Source of the DNA: Promicromonospora soli
GTDB taxonomy: Bacteria > Actinomycetota > Actinomycetes > Actinomycetales > Cellulomonadaceae
DNA: 64,000 nucleotides
NCBI RefSeq assembly: GCF_014653785.1
Contig: NZ_BNAS01000007.1
Location: forward strand, 89,123 to 153,122
Reading direction: 5' to 3'
The notes under the pieces are model-generated. The model searched no databases. It was not told where the DNA came from and saw nothing but the letters and a program-made list of their open reading frames with translations. Shown piece by piece: positions 40,493 to 50,141 of this stretch (position 1 is its first letter; the number at the start of each line of letters is the position of its first letter). The position numbers and the translations under genes are program-made.

Positions 40493-40495
40493 GGG

Positions 40496-42124
40496 TCAGG
40501 CCTTCTTCTTGACGACGATCTGCGCCTGCTCGACGTCGACGTCCCCGCCCTCGACGATGCCACCGACGAGCGCGGTGCCGTCGCCCCGCTGGAAGCCGGA
40601 CCGGAAGTCGTCGACGGCGGCGCCGAGCGCCTCCTCCGTGTCGGACTCCAGCTTGCCGGTCTTGAGGATCGTCTCCAGGACGTCGGTCTTGCGGCGCAGG
40701 TGGTCCAGCAGCTCGGACTCGAACCGCTTGACGTCCTCGACCTCGACGTCGTCGAGCTTGCCCTTCGTACCGGCCCACACCGCGGCGACCTGGTCCTCGA
40801 CCGCGTACGGCGAGTACTGGGGCTGCTTGAGCAGCTCCGTCAGGACGGCGCCTCGCTGCAGCTGTGCGCGGGACGCGGCGTCGAGGTCGGACGCGAACAT
40901 CGCGAACGCCTCGAGCGAGCGGTACTGCGCCAGCTCCAGCTTCAGCGTGCCGGAGACCTTCTTCATCGCCTTGATCTGCGCGTCACCACCGACTCGGGAG
41001 ACCGAGATGCCGACGTCCACGGCGGGACGCTGGTCGGCGTTGAACAGGTCGGACTGCAGGAAGATCTGGCCGTCCGTGATGGAGATGACGTTGGTCGGGA
41101 TGTACGCAGAGACGTCGTTCGCCTTGGTCTCGATGATCGGCAGACCGGTCATCGAGCCCGCGCCCAGCTCGTCCGAGAGCTTCGCACAACGCTCGAGCAG
41201 ACGGGAGTGCAGGTAGAAGACATCACCCGGGTAGGCCTCGCGGCCCGGCGGGCGGCGCAGCAGCAGCGACACGGCGCGGTAGGCCTCGGCCTGCTTCGAC
41301 AGGTCGTCGAAGATGATCAGGACGTGCTTGCCCGAGTACATCCAGTGCTGGCCGATTGCCGAACCTGTATACGGCGCCAGGTACTTGAAGCCGGCCGGGT
41401 CGCTAGCCGGAGCCGCGACGATGGTCGTGTACTCGAGCGCGCCGGCCTCCTCGAGGGCGCCACGCACGGAGGCGATGGTCGAGCCCTTCTGGCCGATGGC
41501 GACGTAGATGCAGCGCACCTGCTGGTCCGGGTCGCCGGTCTCCCAGTTCGCCTTCTGGTTGATGATCGTGTCGACCGCGATCGCCGTCTTGCCGGTCTGG
41601 CGGTCACCGATGATCAGCTGACGCTGACCACGGCCGATGGGGATCATCGAGTCGATGGCCTTGATGCCGGTCTGCAGCGGCTGGTGCACCGACTTGCGCT
41701 GCATGACGCCGGGCGCCTGCAGCTCGAGGGCACGGGTGCCCTCCGTCGCGATCTCGCCCAGTCCGTCGATGGGGGTACCCAGCGGGTCGACCACGCGGCC
41801 GAGGTAGCCCTCGCCCACGGGGACCGAGAGCACCTCGCCGGTGCGGCGGACCTCCTGGCCCTCCTCGATGCCGGTGAACTCGCCCAGGACGACCACACCG
41901 ATCTCGCGGACGTCCAGGTTCTGCGCGAGTCCGAGCGTGCCGTCCTCGAAGCGCAGCAGCTCGTTGGCCATCACGCCCGGGAGGCCCTCGACGCGGGCGA
42001 TGCCGTCCGCGGCGTAGGCGACACGGCCCACCTCTTCGGCTACCGCTTCCTGGGGCTCGTAGGACTTCACGAAGCTGTCCAGTGCGGCCCGGACCTCGTC
42101 CGGCCGGATCGTCAGCTCAGCCAT
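40496..42124 (-). CDS. atpA: ATP synthase F1 alpha subunit
   Basis: This 542-residue protein has the P-loop GDRQTGKT and the usual N-terminal DELSED-like beta barrel. It has a C-terminal extension after about residue 510, rich in charged residues, as in other actinobacteria. It starts 55 bp after atpH. Confidence 0.97.
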   Translation of the reverse strand: MAELTIRPDEVRAALDSFVKSYEPQEAVAEEVGRVAYAADGIARVEGLPGVMANELLRFEDGTLGLAQNLDVREIGVVVLGEFTGIEEGQEVRRTGEVLSVPVGEGYLGRVVDPLGTPIDGLGEIATEGTRALELQAPGVMQRKSVHQPLQTGIKAIDSMIPIGRGQRQLIIGDRQTGKTAIAVDTIINQKANWETGDPDQQVRCIYVAIGQKGSTIASVRGALEEAGALEYTTIVAAPASDPAGFKYLAPYTGSAIGQHWMYSGKHVLIIFDDLSKQAEAYRAVSLLLRRPPGREAYPGDVFYLHSRLLERCAKLSDELGAGSMTGLPIIETKANDVSAYIPTNVISITDGQIFLQSDLFNADQRPAVDVGISVSRVGGDAQIKAMKKVSGTLKLELAQYRSLEAFAMFASDLDAASRAQLQRGAVLTELLKQPQYSPYAVEDQVAAVWAGTKGKLDDVEVEDVKRFESELLDHLRRKTDVLETILKTGKLESDTEEALGAAVDDFRSGFQRGDGTALVGGIVEGGDVDVEQAQIVVKKKA

Positions 42125-42179
42125 TGCTCTTCTCCTGTCGTGGCCGCGAAAGCCGCGGCGGAAGGTTCATGTTCACGTT

Positions 42180-42994
42180 TCAGCCGGCCAGACGACGCTG
42201 AGCGTCAGCAAGGCGCGACAGGACGGTCGAGTCGACGACGTCCGCGCCGACCTGGATGCGCATGCCCCCGACGATGGCGGGGTCCACGGTGACGTTCAGC
42301 TGCACGGGCTTCCCGTACGAGCGCTGGAGAACCGCGCCGAGGCGCTGCTCCTGCTCGCGGGTGAGCATCGTCGCGCTCGTCACGGAGGCGACGAGGCGCT
42401 GGCGGCGCTCCGCCGCGACGTCGCCGAACCAGCCGATCGTCTGCACGAAGCGACGGCCGCCGCGGAGCGACGATGTGGCACGCTGCGCCAGGCGCTGGGT
42501 CACGGTGTCGACCTTGCCGCCGACCAGCGCGTCCACGAGCGCCACCCGGCGCTCGGGTGCGGTCGAGATGTCCGAGAGGACCTGCTTCGCCTCCCGCTGG
42601 CCGACGAGCGACCGGCTGATCCGGAACAGCTCGTCCTCCACCGTCTCGAGCACCCCGCGCGCCTCGGCGGAAGCCAGCACGGCATCCACGCCGAGACGCT
42701 CGACGGCGTCGGCCAGGTCGTTGTCGCTCGCCCAGCGGGACCGGACGAGCCCGGAGACCAGGTCGACCACCCGCTCGTCGAAACCGCTCAGCAGGCCGGC
42801 GACCAGGCTGGCCTTGGCCTCGCCCTCGCGGGACGGATCGGCGAGCGAGCGGCGCAGCGCGGCCGAGTCGTCCAGCGCCGACACGAGGGTGAGCAGCTGC
42901 TCGCCCAGGGTCAGTGCGTCCGCACCCGCGGCACGCAGCACCGGCTCGAAGCGCTCCTGCGCCGCCGTCAGCGATGCCCCGCTCGATCCCCGCA

Positions 42995-42995
<1 letters not shown>
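42180..42995 (-). CDS. atpH: ATP synthase F1 delta subunit
   Basis: This 271-residue OSCP/delta subunit links F1 to the peripheral stalk. It has the longer actinobacterial form, with the C-terminal motif LNVTVDPAIVGGMRIQVGADVVDSTV. Its ATG at 42995 overlaps the atpF stop (TGATG); a GTG one codon earlier is too close to AAGGAGG. Confidence 0.95.
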
Positions 42996-43899
<904 letters not shown>

Positions 43900-43925
43900 C
43901 TATGAAGCGCCGTCCGGAGGAGCGA

Positions 43926-44753
43926 TCAGTGCTCCTCCTCCAGCGACATGTTGATGTAGACCGCGGCCAGCAGCGCGAAGATGTACGCCTGCAGGAACGC
44001 GACCAGAACCTCGAACAGCGTCACGAAGATGCCGGCCGGGATAGTGAGGACTCCGAAGGCCATCAGGCCGCTGCCCGCCGAGTCCACGATGAAGAACTGC
44101 GTGGCGGCGAAGCAGAGCACCAGCATGATGTGGCCGGCGATCATGTTGGCCGTCAGTCGGACCATCAGCGAGCCCGGCCGGATGATGAGGAGCTGCAGCA
44201 GCTCGATCGGCGTCAGGATGAAGTAGATCGGCCACGGCACACCCGGCGGGAACAGGTTCGCCTTGAGGTAGCCGCCCAGGCCGTGCTTGCGGATGCCGAC
44301 CGCCCAGTAGGTGGCGAACACCCAGAGCGCCAGGATCAGCGGCAGGCCGATGCGCGACGTGCTGGCCAGGTTCAGCCCCGGGATGATGCCAGTGACGTTG
44401 AACGCCAGGATGGTGAGAAAGATGGTGGTGAGCATGGGCACGAAACGCTTGGCGTTGTCCTTGCCCAGGATCTCTTCGCCGATCTGCACCCGGACGAAGT
44501 CCAGGAGGTATTCGACAGCCGACTGGAACCGTCCCGGAACCACCTTGGCGTTACGCGCGGCGACCACGAAGATCGACAGCAGCACCAGGGTGGCGATGAT
44601 CCGGATGATCCAGATGCGATCGATCTGGAAGATGGTGTCCTCGAAGAGGATTGCCGGCGGGAAGAAGTCGGAGATCGACGGCGTGTGGAAGCCGCCCTCA
44701 CCCTCGTGGCCTTCAGTGGCGGCGAGGATTACGGACGTCGCGTACGTGGACAG
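43926..44753 (-). CDS. atpB: ATP synthase Fo a subunit, non-standard start codon
   Basis: The subunit a core is clear: the essential arginine in VRLTANMIAGH and the final helices (FLQAYIFALLAAVYINMS). The conserved N-terminus (GGFHTPSISDFFPPAILFED...) lies upstream of the first usable start, a GTG at 44585, so translation must begin earlier. Between 44585 and the in-frame stop at about 44836 there is no in-frame ATG, GTG or TTG. I place the start at a CTG (44753) with GGGAG just upstream, which gives 275 residues, the normal length. An ATG at 44773 is in another frame and stops after 14 codons. A sequencing indel is the alternative. Confidence 0.8.
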   Translation of the reverse strand: MSTYATSVILAATEGHEGEGGFHTPSISDFFPPAILFEDTIFQIDRIWIIRIIATLVLLSIFVVAARNAKVVPGRFQSAVEYLLDFVRVQIGEEILGKDNAKRFVPMLTTIFLTILAFNVTGIIPGLNLASTSRIGLPLILALWVFATYWAVGIRKHGLGGYLKANLFPPGVPWPIYFILTPIELLQLLIIRPGSLMVRLTANMIAGHIMLVLCFAATQFFIVDSAGSGLMAFGVLTIPAGIFVTLFEVLVAFLQAYIFALLAAVYINMSLEEEH

Positions 44754-44955
44754 GAGGACTCCCAGGTGGTCATTAGGCCCCGCGCGCGTCTCCGCATAAG
44801 GGCGGAACGGGCGCGCCGTCGGGCCTGGCCGTCATGGATTCGTCGTAAGCCTAACCTATACACCGTGCGAATTTAGCCGCAGAACGGCTTGGCGCGGCCC
44901 CTTGTGACATATTGCGCAACCGCACGTCAGGTCGTCGGCCGCTGAGAGGGCTCGG
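44754..44955 (-). other. Gap between atpI and atpB
   Basis: This 202-bp region carries a 14-codon ORF (ATG at 44773) out of frame with atpB and the AT-richer stretch TATAGGTTAGGCT (minus strand, 44861-44849), which could hold a -10 box for an internal atp promoter. No confident -35 box. Confidence 0.35.
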
Positions 44956-45414
44956 TCAGGCCCCGGCGTCGGGCCGCACGTACTCGATCCGGCCGCCCTT
45001 GACCGCGCGGTAGTCGAGCACCGCGGAGCCGACGGCGCCGATCAGCACCACCACCATCAGAACCCAGCGGTCGTAGAAGTCCAGCCGGGACAGCACCGCC
45101 AGCCCGGCGATCAGCACCACGATCTTGACGAGCCAGCCGCCCATCACGACGGCGCCCGTGGCCGCCGCGCCCTTGCCGACCGCGAACATCATCGACACCA
45201 CGGTGCCGCCGCAGAACAGGCCTGCCAGGGCCGCCCCGACCAGCGCGCCCCACACACCCGGCAGATCGGCGAACAGGTAGCCCACGACCGACCCCAGCAC
45301 CGCGAGACCCGCCACCAGGATCAGGCCGTCCCGGCCTGCGGTGCGCAGCATCGCACGCTCGGCGGCGGTGCTGTCGTTGTCGGGTAGCGGTGCCACGGGG
45401 TTCTGCTCGGTCAT
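44956..45414 (-). CDS. atpI: ATP synthase protein I-like membrane protein
   Basis: This 152-residue protein has four predicted membrane helices and sits directly upstream of atpB, the place of AtpI in actinobacteria. AtpI-type proteins help assemble the c-ring or supply magnesium. The ATG at 45414 overlaps the stop of the WecA-like gene (ATGA). Assignment rests on position and topology more than on sequence. Confidence 0.75.
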   Translation of the reverse strand: MTEQNPVAPLPDNDSTAAERAMLRTAGRDGLILVAGLAVLGSVVGYLFADLPGVWGALVGAALAGLFCGGTVVSMMFAVGKGAAATGAVVMGGWLVKIVVLIAGLAVLSRLDFYDRWVLMVVVLIGAVGSAVLDYRAVKGGRIEYVRPDAGA

Positions 45415-46640
45415 TCGACGGTCTCCTTGGTCTGGGGAGCGACACTCTCGGGAGCGGCGCTCTGCGGGACGACGCTCCGCGCGGGCGCCCCTGCTCCCAC
45501 CGCGGCGGGAACCTTCGGGACCTGCCCGGACAGCGCGACGTCGTCGTCGAGGAACCGTCCGCGGTTGCGCAGCGGGCCGAGCGTGGCCAGCAGCGCGAGC
45601 ACGGCGAACACGGTGGTCCAGACCAGCACGACCTCCCAGTCCCACCGCACGAGCGCGGCGGCGCCGAACGCGAACACGGCGGTCCACACGTACAGGATGA
45701 CGACGGCACGACGGTGGGAGTGGCCGAGGGCCAGCATGCGATGGTGCAGGTGCATCCGGTCGGGCGCCATGGGCGACTTGCCGGCGGCCAGCCGCCGGAT
45801 CACGGCCAGCCCCATGTCGAGCAGCGGCAGCATGAGCACCGCCACCGGGAGCAGCAGCGGGATGAAGGCGGGCAGCGCCTGGGCACCGGTCATGACCTCC
45901 GGCTGGACGTTGCCGGTGACGGTGATCGCCGCGCCGGCCATCACCAGGCCGATCAGCATGGAGCCGGCATCGCCCATGAAGATGCGCGACGGGAAGAAGT
46001 TGTGCGGCAGGAACCCGACGCACACGCCCACGAGCACTGCCAGCATGAGCGAGGCGAGGCTGGCGTAGTTCTCCGGCGTCGCCTGCTGGGTGAGCCCGTA
46101 CGCGTACAGGAAGAACGCGCTGCCACCGATGGCGACGATCCCTGCGGCGAGCCCGTCGAGGCCGTCCACGAAGTTCACGGCGTTCATCGCGATCACCACT
46201 ATCAGGACCGTCACCACGAGCGACATGCGCGACGACGGGATGGTCGTCCCGCCGATCGGAAGCGTGATGAGCTGGACCCCCTGGAGCGCCATGAAGCCGG
46301 CGGCCAGCACCTGGCCCGCGAGCTTGGTGACCCAGTCGAGGTCCCACTTGTCGTCGGCCCAGCCCAGCGCGCACACGATCGCGGCGCCACCCACGATGCC
46401 CCACGCCTGGCGGTCCGCGAAGACCCCGGACAGGAACGGCATCTGCGAGGCCAGCAGCACCGACACGACGATGCCGATCAGCATGGCGAGCCCGCCGAGG
46501 CGCGGCGTCGGCACCAGGTGCACGTCGCGGGCCCGCACGGCCGAGATGGCCGAGGTCTTGAGCGCTACCCAGCGGGCGAAGGGCGTGGTCAAGAACGTGA
46601 CCGCCGCGGCCACGAGCATCAGGAGCAGGTACACCCTCAC
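45411..46640 (-). CDS. wecA: WecA/Rfe-type polyprenyl-phosphate sugar-1-phosphate transferase
   Basis: This 409-residue protein has ten to eleven membrane helices and the family motifs AMNAVNFVDGLDGLAAG, FMGDAGS and HLHHR. It transfers GlcNAc-1-phosphate (or a related sugar phosphate) from UDP-sugar to decaprenyl/undecaprenyl phosphate, beginning cell-wall polymer synthesis. The GTG at 46640 overlaps the prmC-sua5 stop (GTGA). The last 60 residues are a Pro/Ala/Val-rich cytoplasmic tail. Confidence 0.9.
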   Translation of the reverse strand: MRVYLLLMLVAAAVTFLTTPFARWVALKTSAISAVRARDVHLVPTPRLGGLAMLIGIVVSVLLASQMPFLSGVFADRQAWGIVGGAAIVCALGWADDKWDLDWVTKLAGQVLAAGFMALQGVQLITLPIGGTTIPSSRMSLVVTVLIVVIAMNAVNFVDGLDGLAAGIVAIGGSAFFLYAYGLTQQATPENYASLASLMLAVLVGVCVGFLPHNFFPSRIFMGDAGSMLIGLVMAGAAITVTGNVQPEVMTGAQALPAFIPLLLPVAVLMLPLLDMGLAVIRRLAAGKSPMAPDRMHLHHRMLALGHSHRRAVVILYVWTAVFAFGAAALVRWDWEVVLVWTTVFAVLALLATLGPLRNRGRFLDDDVALSGQVPKVPAAVGAGAPARSVVPQSAAPESVAPQTKETVE

Positions 46641-48364
46641 TCGTCGTCCTCCGCGGCACCGGTCGAGGGCTCGCTCGGGTCGTCCTCCGGCGACGTCTGC
46701 CGTCCTTCGACGTCGGCGACCTCGCGCAGCGCCTCCAGCGTCACGGCGCCCTCCCGGACGATCCGCAGCGTCGGCCCGGTCGCGTCCACGATCGTGGAGG
46801 CGACGCCGCCCGGCGCCGTGCCCCCGTCGAGGTAGACGGCGACGGCGTCGCCGAGCTGGCGCGCGGCGTCGTCCACGTCCGAGGCGGCCGGGCTGCCCGA
46901 CTTGTTCGCGCTGGACACGGCCAGAGGGCCGGTGCGCTTGAGCAGGGCGAGCGCGGCGGGGTGGTCCGGCATGCGCAGGGCGACGGTGCCGCCCGTGTCG
47001 CCGAGGTCCCACCGCAGCGACGGCTGCGCCCGCAGGATGATCGTGAAGCCGCCCGGCCAGAAGGCCTCGACGAGCCGGCGGGCGTCGTCGGGCACGTCGG
47101 TGGCCAGACCATCGAGGGTCGCCACCTCCCCCACCAGGACCGGCGGCGGCATCTGCCGGCCGCGGCCCTTGGCCGCGAGGAGCGCGGCTACCGCGGCCTC
47201 GTCGAACGCGTCGGCAGCGATGCCGTACACGGTGTCGGTGGGCAGGACCACGAGGCCACCACGGGAGATCGCATTCACTGCCTCGTCGATCGCGGGGCCC
47301 CAGGTCTGCGGGTCGGTGGCGTCGAGCACGGGATGCACAGGCACACTCACGCGCACCAGTCTTTCACGATCTGGGACCCAGGCAGTGCCTTCGTCGCCCG
47401 TCACCGGCACTCCGCTGCGCTCTGGCCCCAGGCGGCGCGCGACCACCATGCGGGGCCGGCCCGTCAGGTCCATGCGCGTCTCGGGCTCCCCGAACGCCGG
47501 CCGCCCTTCGACGTCGCGGGCCGCCGCGACCATCTCTCGGGCCGCCTCCGCCTGGACCTCGGCGTGCTCCATGACGTACAGCCCGCCGGGCCGCAGCAGG
47601 CGCGCGGCCGCCGCGGTGATGCCACGCGGGACCTCCAGCCCGTCGGGTCCCAGCCCGTACAGGGCGACGGCCGGGTCGTGCTGGGCGACCTCCGGGTCGA
47701 CCGGCACGGCGTCGGGCGGCACGTACGGCGGGTTCGAGACGACGACGTCGGCAGTCCCGTCGATCCCGTACAGCGCGGTGCGGGCATCACCCTTGACGAG
47801 CCGTACTATCCGCTCGGGCGGCGTCTCGGGCGTGATAGCCGGGTCCAGGCCCGCCGCGGCGGCGCTCATGGCGTCGACGTTGCGTTCCGCCCAGGCGTGC
47901 GCGTCCTTGTCCAGCTCGACGGCGTGCACACGCGCGCCGGGCACCTCGGTGGCCACGGCCAGGGCGATCGCCCCGGTCCCGGTACACAGGTCGACGACGA
48001 CGGCGCCCGAACCGTCCCGCTCCCCGGTGACCCTCGCCGCCTCGTCGATGGCCGCCTGCGCGACCTCCTCGGTCTCGGGCCGCGGCACGAAGACGCCCGG
48101 CCCGACGGCCAGCTCGAGGTGCCGGAACGGCGCGACCCCGGTCAGGTGCTGCAGGGGCTCCCGCGCGGCCCGCCGCGCGACGAGGCCGGAGAAGGCGCCC
48201 GCGACGTCGTCGGGCACCTCGCGCCCCAGCACGACCAGCCGGCGCAGCTCACCCCGACCCACCCCGAGCGCATGCGCCAGCAGCACCTCGGCATCGGCCT
48301 CGGGCGACCCGACCCCGGCGTCGGCCAGCTCCTCATAAGCCCACTTCAAGAGCTGTTCGCTCAC
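46637..48364 (-). CDS. prmC: PrmC glutamine methyltransferase fused to Sua5/TsaC threonylcarbamoyl-AMP synthase
   Basis: One uninterrupted 575-codon frame codes for two enzymes. Residues 1-315 are PrmC, which methylates the GGQ glutamine of release factors, with SAM loop VDLCTGTGAIALA and NPPY at 211-214. Residues about 337-545 are Sua5/YrdC, which makes threonylcarbamoyl-AMP for tRNA t6A (GGLVVLPTDTVYGIAADAF, SSANKSGSPA). About 20 residues link them. The GTG at 48364 has GGAGGAG 5 bp upstream. A GTG at 47350 inside the linker could restart translation of Sua5 alone. The tail is acidic. It follows prfA, the gene for its substrate. Confidence 0.88.
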   Translation of the reverse strand: MSEQLLKWAYEELADAGVGSPEADAEVLLAHALGVGRGELRRLVVLGREVPDDVAGAFSGLVARRAAREPLQHLTGVAPFRHLELAVGPGVFVPRPETEEVAQAAIDEAARVTGERDGSGAVVVDLCTGTGAIALAVATEVPGARVHAVELDKDAHAWAERNVDAMSAAAAGLDPAITPETPPERIVRLVKGDARTALYGIDGTADVVVSNPPYVPPDAVPVDPEVAQHDPAVALYGLGPDGLEVPRGITAAAARLLRPGGLYVMEHAEVQAEAAREMVAAARDVEGRPAFGEPETRMDLTGRPRMVVARRLGPERSGVPVTGDEGTAWVPDRERLVRVSVPVHPVLDATDPQTWGPAIDEAVNAISRGGLVVLPTDTVYGIAADAFDEAAVAALLAAKGRGRQMPPPVLVGEVATLDGLATDVPDDARRLVEAFWPGGFTIILRAQPSLRWDLGDTGGTVALRMPDHPAALALLKRTGPLAVSSANKSGSPAASDVDDAARQLGDAVAVYLDGGTAPGGVASTIVDATGPTLRIVREGAVTLEALREVADVEGRQTSPEDDPSEPSTGAAEDDE

Positions 48365-48436
48365 CGCACTCCTCCAACCACAGGGAAAGCCTGCCCGACC
48401 GCGACCCAAGCCGCCAGGGCCGCTGTGATCCGAACC

Positions 48437-49525
48437 TCACACACCGGAGGCCGCCGCGAGCCGCGCCGCCTCGTCGGCGTCGATCGCCGACCGCACCACC
48501 GGCTCCAGGTCCCCGTCCAGCACCTGGTCGAGGTTGTACGCCTTGTACCCGGTGCGGTGGTCGACTATCCGGTTCTCGGGGAAGTTGTACGTCCGGATCC
48601 GCTCGGAACGGTCCACGGTGCGCACCTGCGAGCGGCGCAGCTCGGCGGACTCCGCCGCCGCGGCCTCCGCCTGGGCGGCGAGCAACCGGGCGCGCAGCAC
48701 ACGCATGGCCTGCTCGCGGTTCTGCAGCTGCGACTTCTCGTTCTGCATCGAGACGACGATCCCCGTGGGCAGGTGCGTGATGCGCACCGCCGAGTCCGTG
48801 GTGTTCACCGACTGCCCGCCCGGGCCGGAGGACCGGTACACGTCGATGCGCAGGTCGTTCTGGTCGATCTCCAGCTCACCCGGGTCGTCGACCTCGGGGA
48901 AAACGAGCACGCCCGCCGCCGACGTGTGGATGCGGCCCTGCGACTCCGTGACCGGCACGCGCTGCACGCGGTGCACGCCGCCCTCGTACTTGAGGCTGTG
49001 CCAGACGCCGTCCTCGGGTCCCTGGACGTTCTTCGCCTTGATGGCGACCTGCACGTCCTTGTAGCCGCCGAGGTCGGAGTCGGTGGCCTCCAGGAGCTGG
49101 GTGGACCAGCCACGCTGCTCCGCGTACCGCAGGTACATGCGCAGCAGGTCGCCGGCGAACAGCGCGGACTCCTCGCCGCCCTCGCCGGCCTTGATCTCGA
49201 GGATCACGTCGCGGCCGTCGTCGGGGTCGCGTGGCACCAGGACCCGGCGCAGCTTCTCCTCAGCCGCCGCCTCTGCCGCCTTGAGGCTCGGCAGCTCCTC
49301 GGCGAACGACACGTCCTCGGCGGCCAGCTCGGCGGCAGCCTCGGCGTCGTCGTGCGCCTGCTCCCACGCGCGGTAGGCGCCCACCACCTGGTTCAGCTCC
49401 GCGTACCGCCGGCCGAGTGTGCGCGCCCGCCCTGGGTCCGCATGCACGGCGGGGTCGGCAAGCGCCGACTCGATCTCGGCATGCTCGCTGATCAGCGGCC
49501 CGACGGCGGCGAACGACTCGGTCAC
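48437..49525 (-). CDS. prfA: Peptide chain release factor 1
   Basis: This 362-residue factor recognises UAA/UAG and carries the catalytic GGQ in [20 protein letters not shown]. The GTG at 49525 is set by AAGGAGAT directly before it; the frame extends to 49753 through the inverted repeat but without conserved residues. Its GGQ is the target of the PrmC domain coded next. Confidence 0.95.
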   Translation of the reverse strand: MTESFAAVGPLISEHAEIESALADPAVHADPGRARTLGRRYAELNQVVGAYRAWEQAHDDAEAAAELAAEDVSFAEELPSLKAAEAAAEEKLRRVLVPRDPDDGRDVILEIKAGEGGEESALFAGDLLRMYLRYAEQRGWSTQLLEATDSDLGGYKDVQVAIKAKNVQGPEDGVWHSLKYEGGVHRVQRVPVTESQGRIHTSAAGVLVFPEVDDPGELEIDQNDLRIDVYRSSGPGGQSVNTTDSAVRITHLPTGIVVSMQNEKSQLQNREQAMRVLRARLLAAQAEAAAAESAELRRSQVRTVDRSERIRTYNFPENRIVDHRTGYKAYNLDQVLDGDLEPVVRSAIDADEAARLAAASGV

Positions 49526-49532
49526 GATCTCT

Positions 49533-49602
49533 CCTTCGTTGTGGGCGTGATTCTTGCGACCAGCTGTTCGTCTTAGGCGCAATGGTCGCGCCCACAACAA
49601 CG
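49533..49602. repeat. Long inverted repeat (family A), degenerate copy
   Basis: The left arm begins CCTTCGTTGTGGGCGTGATT and the right arm TTAGGCGCAATGGTCGCGCC; both are recognisable relatives of the arms at 36472-36542. Arms are imperfect (about seven to nine mismatches). It lies between rpmE and prfA, touching the prfA ribosome site. Confidence 0.6.
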
Positions 49603-49626
49603 GGTGGGTGATCATGGCAAAGCAAC

Positions 49627-49688
49627 AGCGCCGGTGGTCCGGGTCCCGACTGCCCCTGGAGAGGTTGTCGGGCCGGACCACCGGCGCT
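49627..49688 (-). terminator. rpmE terminator hairpin
   Basis: AGCGCCGGTGGTCCGG (49627-49642) pairs with CCGGACCACCGGCGCT (49673-49688), extended by CCCGAC/GTCGGG. It begins 9 bp past the rpmE stop on the minus strand. Confidence 0.65.
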
Positions 49689-49697
49689 GCGAAGTCG

Positions 49698-49916
49698 CTA
49701 CTTGTCGGCGGTCTTCTTGCCGTAGCGCGCCTGGAACCTGGCGACGCGGCCACCGGTGTCCATGATCTTCTGCTTGCCCGTGTAGAACGGGTGGCAGGCG
49801 CTGCAGACGTCGGCGTTGATCTTGCCGGACGTCTCGGTGCTGCGCGTCGTGAAGGTGTTACCGCAGGTGCAGGTGACCTCGGTGACGACGTACTCGGGGT
49901 GGATTCCAGCCCTCAT
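49698..49916 (-). CDS. rpmE: Ribosomal protein L31
   Basis: This 72-residue protein is the zinc-binding type of L31, with cysteines in CTCGNTF and [13 protein letters not shown]. The ATG at 49916 follows AAGGAGCA; the frame to 49991 is unconserved. It lies between rho and prfA as in other actinobacteria. Confidence 0.96.
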   Translation of the reverse strand: MRAGIHPEYVVTEVTCTCGNTFTTRSTETSGKINADVCSACHPFYTGKQKIMDTGGRVARFQARYGKKTADK

Positions 49917-50002
49917 GTTGCTCCTTGGTGTGATGCCGCTGGGTCGCCCTGCAGAACCGCAAGGACGTGAACCAGCGAGCCAGCCAATCATTCTGCCACT
50001 AC

Positions 50003-50022
50003 CTCGCCCGTGCGGGCGAGGA
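50003..50022 (-). terminator. Small hairpin between rho and rpmE
   Basis: CCTCGCCCGTGCGGGCGAGG is a nearly perfect stem with a 2-4 nt loop, about 120 bp beyond the rho stop on the minus strand. It may be the rho terminator or an attenuator before rpmE. Confidence 0.4.
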
Positions 50023-50141
50023 AGACTGGTGTGACGTGGGTCGGACCGAGGCCAGACGGTACTTGTCGCCGTCCGAGCCTGCGGTTCCGCTACGGGCGAG
50101 TCCCTCGTTCCTCGGGCCTCACCCTGCGCTTCACCTCCGGC

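Noticed and set aside
43926..44585. atpB starting at GTG 44585 (219 residues)
   Set aside because: This would remove the conserved N-terminal segment that is clearly coded upstream in the same frame.
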